Translations under genes and position numbers: made by a program
Notes under the pieces: model-generated
Databases searched by the model: none
What the model saw: the letters and a program-made list of their open reading frames with translations, nothing else
Told to the model about the DNA's origin: nothing
From: Liolophura sinensis
Taxonomy: Eukaryota; Mollusca; Polyplacophora; Chitonida; Chitonidae
NCBI RefSeq assembly: GCF_032854445.1
Contig: NC_088305.1
Span: 32,755,726-32,819,725, forward strand
Direction of reading: 5' to 3'
Length of the DNA: 64,000 nt
Shown here: piece by piece, positions 55,803 to 63,853 of the stretch
Position numbering within the stretch: position 1 is the stretch's first letter
How the letters are laid out: every line of letters begins with the position of its first letter

Positions 55803-57105
55803 ATGGCAGACTTCGACTTTGATAATCCGGCGTTCGATGACGCCCAAGAGGAAAACAACATCGACGACGAACAGACCCCTATCATTGCAGGTGATGATGT
55901 TCCCGAGAAACAAAGCCGGGGTGCGGCCGCCAGAAACCTTCAACAAGAGCTGACGCCGGCCGCCGTGAATGATTATTACGATGCCTTGGCGAAGGTGGAT
56001 CCCAGCCTTACCCCCCTCTTTCGCGATTACACGAAGTTTAAGGTTGTCCAAGGGCGTTTGCGACTCGCGGCCCACCCCAAACTGGACATCATCAACAAAC
56101 GAACAGGTGAACCGCTAGCCCTCTCAACAGTCGCCAATAAAGGAGAGGTTAATGTTGTTAGGGGGGAAGGGGGCTGGGCTTTATAGACTGGAAAAGAAAA
56201 GAACAGACATCGTTGCATCCGGCAGCAGTCGCAGCGCTGGAGACAGCGAGTTTAGAACTCGGTGCAGCGGCCGGCGAGGCAGATACCACGGGGCTGGAGG
56301 ATTTAAGCCAACCAGCGAAAAAGGCCGCTGATGCTGTCCACACACTGGAAATAAGCTTGACGGATAGTGAGGTCGGGCGGGCTCTTGAAACGATAAAAGA
56401 CCCTCCCCTTCCCATGCGAGAACTTCTGGGGCTTGATAAGGCACTGCAGACCTCGGAAGGCGAATACGCGAATAACCTCGCCAACCTGTCAAGTCTCGAT
56501 AAGGACATCGCAAAAGAAAAACGGAAGTTGGGGGAGGCCCCTGATGAATTCTTCCGGAGCCGGATCAAAGACCGGATAAGGAATCTCGAGGACGAGAGGG
56601 TGACCCGGCTCGAAGCAGCCTCTTTAACGGCCGAAGCCCTGCGCACGCAAATACGCCGCATCAAGCAGACGGTCGATCGCATCCTACACAAGGATACCGG
56701 TCTGGCCGAGCGCGTCCGCACCCTCTTCCGGGAGCAGGGAATAACCGTCGTCTCCATTCTCACGGCAATTGGGATGGCGATCTCGACACTGGGGCTAGCG
56801 ATAAAGTTGGCGCTGACTGGCGTGTCCGGCGGAGGCATCCAGCCAACACCACCTCCATTCGACGGGCGTGGTCTTAAAGAATGGGTGAAAAAGCATCTCC
56901 AGTCCCTGGCGCGCGCCCTTGGCAAGCTGGCTGGGAAGGCTGCCGCTGCGATTCCGGGCATTACTGGCAGTATCGTGTCCTGGCTACTGAACCTTCTCGG
57001 GAAAGCGGCTGTGCCGATAATGTCTGGGCTCTAGTCATTGCAGTAGGTGGCCTAATGCTCGTGGCTGTTCGCAAGTATTTAACGCATAGTCCACAGCAGC
57101 AGTAA
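55803..57105 (+). pseudogene. D gene, broken, copy C, with different N-terminal domain
   Basis: ATG 55803 begins MADFDFDNPAFDDAQEENNI and continues with ELTPAAVNDYYDALAKVDPS and IINKRTGEPLALSTV. A frameshift at about 56160-56190 moves the rest into a second frame: KKAADAVHTLEISLTDSEVG, the coiled coil ANLSSLDKDIAKEKRKLGEA, and ILTAIGMAISTLGLAIKLAL. A deletion at about 57012 truncates the tail; the ancestral stop is TAA 57103-57105. Residues ~30-100 (about 55860-56090) share little with A and B, whereas the flanks are close. Function unknown; the coiled coil and membrane-like tail suggest a structural role. Confidence 0.65.
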
Positions 57106-58316
57106 GCCGATACCAACCCCAGCGACGACGATGGCTTTCGAAATAGGGGTTGTTGTTTTTCTCCGGCGGCCGCAACATGCTGAACGCGCGCGGTGGGTGG
57201 TGGGACGCTTTCTTGTGGCTCAGCGATCCCGTGGGAAGGTGCGCGCTTGTGCAAAGTGGGCAGCTCTTTAGCGTTCACACCCTCATTGGCGCCTAGCTTC
57301 TGGTCCTCTGTGGCCACGACGATTTTGTTGTTGTAGTTCGCCACATGGCCGATCTGCAGAAGCATGTCGCTGGGGGCCATATATAGGCCTATGCCATGCA
57401 CAAAGTCTACAGCGCTCCCGGCATACTGTAGCACGTCCTGGTAGCGTTTTATAGCAGACGAAAGGTCGATCGGAGAGGAAATAGCGTCTTCAACGTTCGC
57501 GGCAAACTGTTTTTGCGCGTCGAAGGCTGTGCCCGTGCCTAGAATACGCGCCCTTGTTTGCGATTGGGCGCCTAGAATAGCCCACACGTATGTCCGGATG
57601 GAATCGTTTAGGCGCTCTACGCCCGGCTGCGTGAATCCCTGGGATGTGTCGACAATGAACGCCGCCCAAGCCTCCTGGGCGTCCTGCTTGATGTTGTCGA
57701 CGTGGAGCGCTGTAGGCTTTCTAGAGAACGACATCCTGCTCGGATCGAAGGTCCCATCGCCAATGGGGCTGTAGCCCGTTCTCGTGACATAGTAATATGC
57801 CACTCCGAGGCCGTGATTCACCCCACTGCGCCACCAGTCTGTGTGCGTATCTACGTGGAACTCCCTACAAATCCTCTCATAGGCCCTCCGGTCGTAGGGG
57901 TTTTCGAATGTCGCCCATGCTCTGTCTTGCGGCAGGGGGGCCTGGATTTCGTCCAAGATCCGCCTAACTTGGTAATACACATGGAACGTGTACAGGGCCT
58001 TTATTCGTTGGTCGGGGGCGAGAAGATGGTCTTTTACAGAGACGCCACAGTCCGCGGTTGCGCACCAGACCGCGAAGTTCACTTGGTTCTGCCAGAATTG
58101 CATAGGATTGGTGTTCCAGGCCCAAACAATGTCATTGCTGGTTATCTTTGGCAGCCGGTACTTGGCCAACACATCTGTGAACTGGACTGGAAAGGCCTTC
58201 TTTTCATCGATGTAGATGTCAAATCGCGTGAGCTGCTTTGCGTAGGTTTGGATACTATGAAATGCCCCGGCCTTGTAAGTGGCCTCTCTATTGAACCAGT
58301 AAGCCTAGCTGTTTAT
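57091..58316 (-). pseudogene. X gene, long but with lost start and early stop, copy C
   Basis: The ancestral ATG is ATA here (58316-58314), and codon 4 is TAG (58307-58305). From about 58300 to 57250 the frame is open: FNRE-type N-terminus, YRLPKITSNDIVWAWNTNPM, FAVWCATADCGVSVKDHLLA, FHVYYQVRRILDEI, GLGVAYYYVTRTGYSPIGDG, ERLNDSIRTYVWAILGAQSQ, VDFVHGIGLYMAPSDMLLQI. About 30 bp are missing near 57137 and the C-terminal membrane segment is out of frame; its stop codon is also lost. It is the longest X reading frame in the window and thus the best query. Role unknown. Confidence 0.65.
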
Positions 58317-58326
58317 CGTGGCTAAA

Positions 58327-58986
58327 ATGTTCATCACATTGACTGACATTCTAAATGCGGCACAGCACACGCTGCCTCATGCCCTTAACATCCTCGACGG
58401 CCGCCTTAAAACCGCCCTTTGCGAAATAACATTCTACCCAGCCTGGGTGAATATCCCCACCGGAGCGGGCTTCTTGCTTGAGGGCAAACGTGTTGAAGTG
58501 CCGACGGGCTACTACAATGTCAGTATGCTGGACAAGGACATATTCCGCCCGCATGGGATTTCTCTGGGATTGAATGAAGCCACGGGCCGCTTAGTCCTTA
58601 CTCACCCTAGAAATGTTTCCATAATACTCCAAGAGGTTGCCCCCATCTTAGGGTTCTCCGACGGGATTGCGCCCATAGGGGTTACTATGGAGGGTGAAAA
58701 TTTACCTAACTTGGTCATACACAAAGAAATCTTCGTGCATTTAGATGAACTGAGCACCTTAGAAAACGTGAGAATAACCTCAGATTTCGGTGGCGGTTCC
58801 ACACTACTTAAAGCCATCGCCGTGACTGGTGAAGGGATTAACTGCGGGAAGACGGTTTCATTTCCCAACCCATAATACAAAACCTTGCGCGCCGACTATA
58901 TAACGCACTTGACCGTGGCATTTTCAGACAAAGACGGCAAGTATATGAATGTAGGGTACCTCAGTGCTAGTCTAGAAATACATTGA
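58327..58986 (+). pseudogene. E gene: candidate minor capsid, one in-frame TAA, copy C
   Basis: ATG 58327 (MFITLTDILNAAQHTLPHAL) opens 182 codons to TAA 58873-58875; the same frame continues 36 more codons (YKTLRADYITHLTVAFSDKD) to TGA 58984-58986. The conservation of the last segment in all copies, and CAG in copy A, show that the full protein had 219 residues. Features are VPTGYYNVSMLDKDIF, TGRLVLT, a VAPILGF segment, and IFVHLDELSTLEN. These resemble a Polinton protein whose beta-rich layout could be the penton-like minor capsid protein; this is tentative. Confidence 0.55.
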
Positions 58987-58988
58987 GT

Positions 58989-59826
58989 ATGGTGGACGCA
59001 GCCGGTCCCAGGTCTGCGTGCCTGTCTTTAAGCGACTTGGCAGATGTTTCGGAGTTCGAACTTCAAGGCCAGGAAGGTAAAATCTACGCCTTCCAGTTTC
59101 AAAGTGGCAAGTACAGCCGCAAAAAGATTACAGGGGGGGGGGGGGCAAACAGAACCTGCCACGTTTGCTTCCCTTCAAGATGTTTCATCCTCTGTAGAGC
59201 AAGAGCGCAGGTCGCCTTCTGAGGTGATTGAAGAACCAAAGCTCTCATTAATTCGCTTTGAAGACCGCTTTGTTCTTACCAGAACTCTCGACCCCGATTG
59301 GTTAATAGATGTGAAGTTGACCCCGATGACGATCCAGGCCGATATAACCAAGGTGAAAAAAGTTTTCAACTCCGGAACCTCTTTCGTGTCGTGGGTACCA
59401 GTCAGCAAGTGTTATCTAGCTAAGGGTGTAAGAGGTGGATTAGCACTATCTGTGGGCGAAGGTGTAGATTCCGCACTTCTTATAGGGCGAACAAGTATAT
59501 CTACGTCCATGCTAGAAATAAACCCTGGATGTATACTTATCTTCAACATCATACTTGGCGCGGCCTCTCAGCGCCGTGCCTCCTTGATTACCGGTGTGAG
59601 ACTAAAGTGGCCTGCAGAGCACAATGGAAAGGAGCTTAGACTTATGATCAAATTACCGGCCCAGGGCGACCCAGCCATCCGGAGCTCTCTCGAGGATATA
59701 CGGGTCTTTGTAGGGAGCGATACCAAACTCGATTACATCTATTTAGAGTCCGGTATAAAACTTATAAGCTTTCGTGTTAGTATTCCTGATGACGATTTAG
59801 AGCTTACCGACGTTGTTGATTCGTAG
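58989..59826 (+). pseudogene. F gene: frameshifted in a 13-G run, copy C
   Basis: ATG 58989 (MVDAAGPRSACLSLSDLADV) lies 2 bp past the E stop; the earlier overlapping ATG of copies A and B is TTG here. A run of 13 G at 59133-59145 shifts the frame. After it the frame is open to TAG 59826: KLSLIRFEDRFVLTRTLDPD, FNSGTSFVSWVPVSKCYLAK, LEINPGCILIFNIILGAASQ, IKLPAQGDPAIRSSLEDIRV, DDDLELTDVVDS. The centre (about 59400-59520) differs completely from A and B. No family recognised. It could be an exposed capsid or fibre-like protein (inference). Confidence 0.55.
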
Positions 59827-59836
59827 GACGGACAAT

Positions 59837-60499
59837 ATGGGACGACTGTACCCAGCGATCACGGATGAAGAGCCGACGCATGAGCATCCCTTGACCCCGA
59901 CCGCGCCGATGGTTGAAAACCCCCCGGAGGGCGTGGCGCACGCCCATCGCCTGCAGTATATCAGCGAAATACAGAGGCAGCTTGAATCTGAGCGAGATCT
60001 CCGCCGGGCCCTGTACAAAAAGTACCGGCGCGGTGTCTTAGCCGCCGAGGCCCTTGATTCGGCCATGCTTACGGCCGGTTTGGGACTAGGGGTTGCAGGC
60101 GTGGGACTACTCACAACAATAATTGCAGCCCCTGCTGTAATGGCCATGGAAGCTGCGGCCCTAGCTTGCGGTGTCTTAAATATCGCCGGAAAATTCGTTA
60201 GCCGCCGGCTTCACGCAAAGGCCAAGAAACATAACGATATACGGCTGTTGGCTGAGGCTAAACTTAACAGCATCCGTGCGCAGGTATCTACGGCCTTATC
60301 TGATGGTGTTATTTCGGACGTAGAGTACAGGCAAGTCGTTCAGGAGCTCAGTAACTACTCTGATCTGAAGCAGGAGATACGCGCTAAGTCTCGTAAGACA
60401 TTCAACGCCGTAGAGATCGATGAAAGCACGAAAAAAACAGCTTATAGATCGCGGCCGAAAACTAGCTCGGCAAGAGCTGAAAACTCTCTTTCCGAATGA
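59837..60499 (+). CDS. G gene: conserved Polinton protein, nearly intact, copy C
   Basis: It starts MGRLYPAITDEEPTHEHPLT ten bases after the F stop. It has a short Pro-rich N-terminus, a charged helix (YISEIQRQLESERDLRRALY), a hydrophobic Gly-rich segment of about 45 residues (LTAGLGLGVAGVGLLTTIIA and on), then a basic KFVSRRLHAKAKKHNDIRLL and an acidic helix. An extra A at about 60430-60436 shifts the last ~18 codons and a second indel restores the original stop, so only the C-terminal STKKQLID-type segment is altered. A virion or membrane protein is possible; no function is known to me. Confidence 0.65.
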   Translation: MGRLYPAITDEEPTHEHPLTPTAPMVENPPEGVAHAHRLQYISEIQRQLESERDLRRALYKKYRRGVLAAEALDSAMLTAGLGLGVAGVGLLTTIIAAPAVMAMEAAALACGVLNIAGKFVSRRLHAKAKKHNDIRLLAEAKLNSIRAQVSTALSDGVISDVEYRQVVQELSNYSDLKQEIRAKSRKTFNAVEIDESTKKTAYRSRPKTSSARAENSLSE

Positions 60500-60531
60500 T
60501 GTTCTGGGAGGTGCCCAGGGGGAACTTATTA

Positions 60532-60880
60532 CACTACTTCACATGCAGCGGAACCAAATCAGAATACAGTATACATCGCTCTGAGAACAAGCAAAATTAT
60601 CACCACTGAATCTGTGACTGTCACTCACTAAAACAGTAGTGGCACCATATGTTTTGAGCACCTAAGTCACAGTAGGTAGAAATAAACTTTGTAAAATACA
60701 ATTCAAATACATGTACTATCTATGTCGAGAAATTAACTCTGGGCACAGTAGTGCATGTCAAACATCATTTCTGTCATCTGAATACATATATGAATACACT
60801 TTGTAAACCTACATGTTAGAAAAATATTCACAATCTAGTATACATACATATAATATTAATACACTTTGAAACAGTGTACT
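60532..60880. mobile_element. Possible MITE inserted in the right arm of copy C
   Basis: The segment is absent from A and B, which continue GAACTTGTTTGG. It begins TTACACTACTTCACATG and ends CACTTTGAAACAGTGTA, whose reverse complement TACACTGTTTCAAAGTG resembles the start over the first ~12 bases. It is AT-rich and non-coding. The sequence right of it does not resume the A/B sequence at once, so the exact limits and target duplication are unclear. Confidence 0.4.
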
Positions 60881-61607
60881 GGTCTGTGGGCTGGGACTCG
60901 CCGTAAAAAAAATTTTACCCGTCAAAAATACCCCCTTTGGCTGGATTGCCCGTCCAGTTGGGCGGATGTCTGGTTAGCCTGGTGCAAAAAAAAAGTTCTG
61001 CCCGGTGTGGGGTTCGAACCCATGGTCCAAAAAAGCAAAAGGCCTGGTTTATAGCTCAGCCTTTTACCAATTAATCACCACCCTAACGGCGGGCTCCGGA
61101 TTTTTTGCGCTAGCGACCCACCGTTAGGGAGGTTAATTGGGGCTGACACATCTCACTACCTCTGGGCCATCTACAACACCCCTTGGTAAGGTCTCTCTGC
61201 CCCGAAACTGTCAAAAGTTGCAGAGATTCCTTAGAAATGCGTGGAGCCCGGCGCCATATGCAGGTAACGCATTCATATACTACATATACAGGAGGCCAAA
61301 TCCGGATTTGAGCTAGCAAACATCCCCTTATACATGTAGTACATGAATACGCCCCTTACACACAGCGCCTTTCCCACCTCTGTCAGCCGACTGAGCTATA
61401 TCCCACGACCCACGAAACATAGGCTAAATTGGAAAGTCTATCCCGCATAAACAAAATATTTCCAAATAATTCTCCTAAAAATACTGGATCTTATCAAACA
61501 AGACACGCTGAAAAAGGCTGTCACATTTATTTTTTATAAAAATCCGTGGTTTAAGCCCTATAGTGGGGAGAAATCATCTGAATCACCCTGTTGTGCAATA
61601 CAGCCAG

Positions 61608-61612
<5 letters not shown>

Positions 61613-61668
<56 letters not shown>
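61613..61668. repeat. AT dinucleotide microsatellite
   Basis: An uninterrupted TA tract of about 54 bases in the right arm of copy C. Copies A and B have only CATATAGG or CAGATAGG there. Confidence 0.9.
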
Positions 61669-61670
<2 letters not shown>

Positions 61671-61810
61671 TATAATCCTTATGTATTTAATGCCAACTAG
61701 GTCTCCTCATATCAATGTGTGTGTGTGTAGGCGAGGCTTGTAAATAGGCGTGTATGCCTTGGCTGGGGAGGCGCCTAAGGGGGGGGGGGGTTATGGGGAT
61801 GCTGGGAAAG

Positions 61811-61887
61811 GGGGGTGGGGCCTCTATTTTGTTATGGGGAGGGCCCCAAGGGGGGCGTGCGCCAGAACCTAAAGTGTGCATACTACT
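61811..61887 (-). repeat. Right terminal inverted repeat, copy C
   Basis: The reverse complement begins AGTAGTATGCACACTTTAGG and matches the left terminus for 77 bp (differences are single bases and one gap after GCGCACG). It is followed directly by GAAGG. Confidence 0.9.
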
Positions 61888-62030
61888 GAAGGTCTGTCAG
61901 CAACCTGCGGATGGTCGTGGATTTCCCCCGGGCTCTGCCCGGTTTCCACCCACCATAATGCTGGCCGCCGTCGTATCAGTGAAATATTCTTGAGTACGGC
62001 GTAAAACACCAATCAAAAAAAAAAAATCAC
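61888..62030 (+). mobile_element. Right part of the SINE interrupted by Polinton C
   Basis: It begins with the right GAAGG and continues TCTGTCAGCAACCTGCGGAT, CCGGGCTCTGCCCGG and GAGTACGGCGTAAAACACCA, ending in an A-run. Joined to 47112-47146 without the Polinton, it restores the SINE body seen at 12358-12490. Confidence 0.85.
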
Positions 62031-62160
62031 ACCTACTGTCATATATAAATAGCATGCAGGTTTTGAAAGTGTGGACCGTGGTCTGTTTTTGTGATGGAAT
62101 ATACCATATTGTATGTTGTTTTTTTCATAGTTTTTTACCGATTGCGGAATGTGTTTACAC

Positions 62161-62182
62161 TGATACAAACGTACAGGATCAG
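62161..62182 (+). pseudogene. Remnant of ankyrin exon a, unit 3
   Basis: TGATACAAACGTACAGGATC plus AG, same breakpoint as the remnants at 34507 and 40880. Confidence 0.6.
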
Positions 62183-62689
62183 CTTCTTGGTTTGCGTGGT
62201 TCGAAATGTTTTAACACTATTTATCTTTATATTCTTTACTCAAACACAGTGCATAATGTGTCGTTATATACTGTGGTGTTAACTGTAAGAAAAACAGATA
62301 TTGTTTATTAACCTTCATTCACTGTCTTTCTGTACTAATGTGTGATAGTTTGTTTGCTATTTTCGGTCGATGTGTTGAGTTCTGTGGCTGTTTACCTCAG
62401 CAGTTTGAACCGTGTGTGTTTTGTACACAGTAAAACATTTCATCTAGGCATCAAGATACGTATTTGTCAACCAGTCGTCAACAAAAATATACTTAAACAA
62501 AAAATGAAACTGCACGTGTTACTTTCTGTACAAAACATACATATACAACTGGAATCCGGATGTCCGAAATACCCCCTCCATTTTCAACATTTCCAAAAAT
62601 ATAGAGGAAAGAAAACTGAGAAAATGTTGAAAGAAATGACAGGGCGTCATTTTGCTTAATTTGTCTTCATACAGAAGATTGCCCAGTGC

Positions 62690-63125
62690 TCATTATGCTC
62701 CCATATCGCATTCACAAACAGTAAGGCAACGTTGTCTCATTGACTGCCTAACACTGGTCAAGACAACATTATGCAGCCCGAGCCCTTACTGTACCATTAT
62801 GGCGCCCAACTCTTGAACATCTTGGGGTTAACGCCTCAAGGCAAGAAGACTTTTCCAAGAGCATCCAAAACGTGTTCAGTGCGACTGAGGTGAGGTTATC
62901 TCGATTGACACCATGACCTCAATACCCGAATTTTGCTGAGAATCTCGTGCCAAAACATCTGTTGATAATGTCGCCGTGGCATGTTGGGCTTCTGCTCAAG
63001 GTAGCCATTCATTAGGCTTTACCTATGTCAATTTTACCTCTGCTGCCTCTCTTGGCACGTACCCACAACCATCTGCAGGCTGCTGACAGACAATCTCACA
63101 TACGGCAGGATAAGAATGAATTAAA
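62690..63125 (-). pseudogene. Tc1/mariner-like transposase relic, unit 3
   Basis: Counterpart of 35030-35470 with the same order and additional point changes. The SINE-like block that follows in units 1 and 2 is missing here. Confidence 0.4.
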
Positions 63126-63754
63126 CCAGTAGTCGAGTCGTGTATCATTTCAATTTCTAAGTTGTCAATATTCAAGACATTTATAATATTAAAACACTGT
63201 TCATATATCCAACCTGGCGATCTAATTTAACACAATGAATATACAGCCCCTAGCACCAGGTTAAGCGGAATTAGACACAATCATCAAGCAGAGTGAGGGA
63301 TTCTGGACGCTCTATCCATATTTACTTGCAAGAGAAATATACTCATTGAAAAACTTAAGACACTTGAAATGGAGACGTTTGATGAAATAACCTTGACACG
63401 CTAGTTTTTGTAATAGCTTTTGGCGTTTATTGAAATGGTCACACAACACACAGGATCTAACAAATGCTACAAGGCGAGATATGTACACGCCATTTGCATG
63501 ACCCTTCGGTGCATTGCTACCTAAGTAAGGATCATTTACAGTGCCAGAATTGAATCTGTTCCTCTCGCCGAACAGGTATGTGATAGGGGGAACTGTTTTT
63601 GCCTTCGTACAAATATAGGCCCAGATAAGATGTGCCACATGGAGATGGCAAGTTACTGGAACTTCTGACTGCTTCTACTGCGCGCGTAATAAGCCTTCTA
63701 TAAAGCTGAAGAAATATTCTATAAACCCATACATTGTATTATGTGTAATTTTAG

Positions 63755-63853
63755 GATGAGGAGACTCCTCTACATGCGGCTGTGTCACGTGATAATGTAG
63801 ACGTTGTCCGTATTCTGGTGGAGCAGGGCGCTGACGTCAACGTACAGGATCAG
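63755..63853 (+). CDS. Ankyrin-repeat exon d, unit 3
   Basis: 33 codons, phase 0, acceptor ATTTTAG, donor CAG/GTAATA. It reads DEETPLHAAVSRDNVDVVRI, then LVEQGADVNVQDQ, differing from unit 1 by Glu for Lys at position 2 and Val for Ala at position 17. Intact. The intron continues to the window end (63854-64000) with no further feature. Confidence 0.85.

Larger units (their letters stand above)
47147..61887. mobile_element. Polinton/Maverick copy C, complete end to end
   Basis: The element is 14.7 kb. Both ends begin (outside to inside) AGTAGTATGCACACT; the inverted repeats run 77 bp (47147-47223 and 61811-61887) with few differences. It is flanked by GAAGG on both sides. It encodes PolB, integrase, ATPase, MCP and at least nine further ORFs in the Polinton layout. 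Integrase, ATPase and the small minus ORFs are open; PolB, MCP, D, X, E and F are interrupted. It sits in a SINE in the intron after ankyrin exon b of unit 3. I could not identify the adenovirus-type protease that many Polintons carry. Confidence 0.93.
60500..61887. repeat. Right arm of copy C
   Basis: This is non-coding DNA: an insertion (60532-60880), the A-run block, a B-box-like GGTTCGAACC at 61011-61020, an inverted CCTAACGG/CCGTTAGG pair (61083-61131), an A-box-like TAGCTCAGTCGG on the minus strand (61387-61398), an AT microsatellite and the terminal repeat. No gene seen. Confidence 0.7.

Noticed and set aside
58873-58875. TAA as a sense codon (variant genetic code)
   Set aside because: Other genes in the window end normally at TAA, and breaks in these elements include TAG and TGA as well as frameshifts. 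Decay or readthrough is simpler.
47147-61887. Possibility that copy C is a free adenovirus-like or nucleocytoviral genome contaminating the assembly
   Set aside because: Target duplication, insertion inside a host SINE, retroviral-type integrase and two further decayed copies in the same locus show an integrated Polinton.
8261-63853. Ankyrin repeats as Polinton cargo genes
   Set aside because: All ankyrin exons lie outside the element ends and have spliceosomal introns in the host strand direction, whereas the Polinton genes are intronless.
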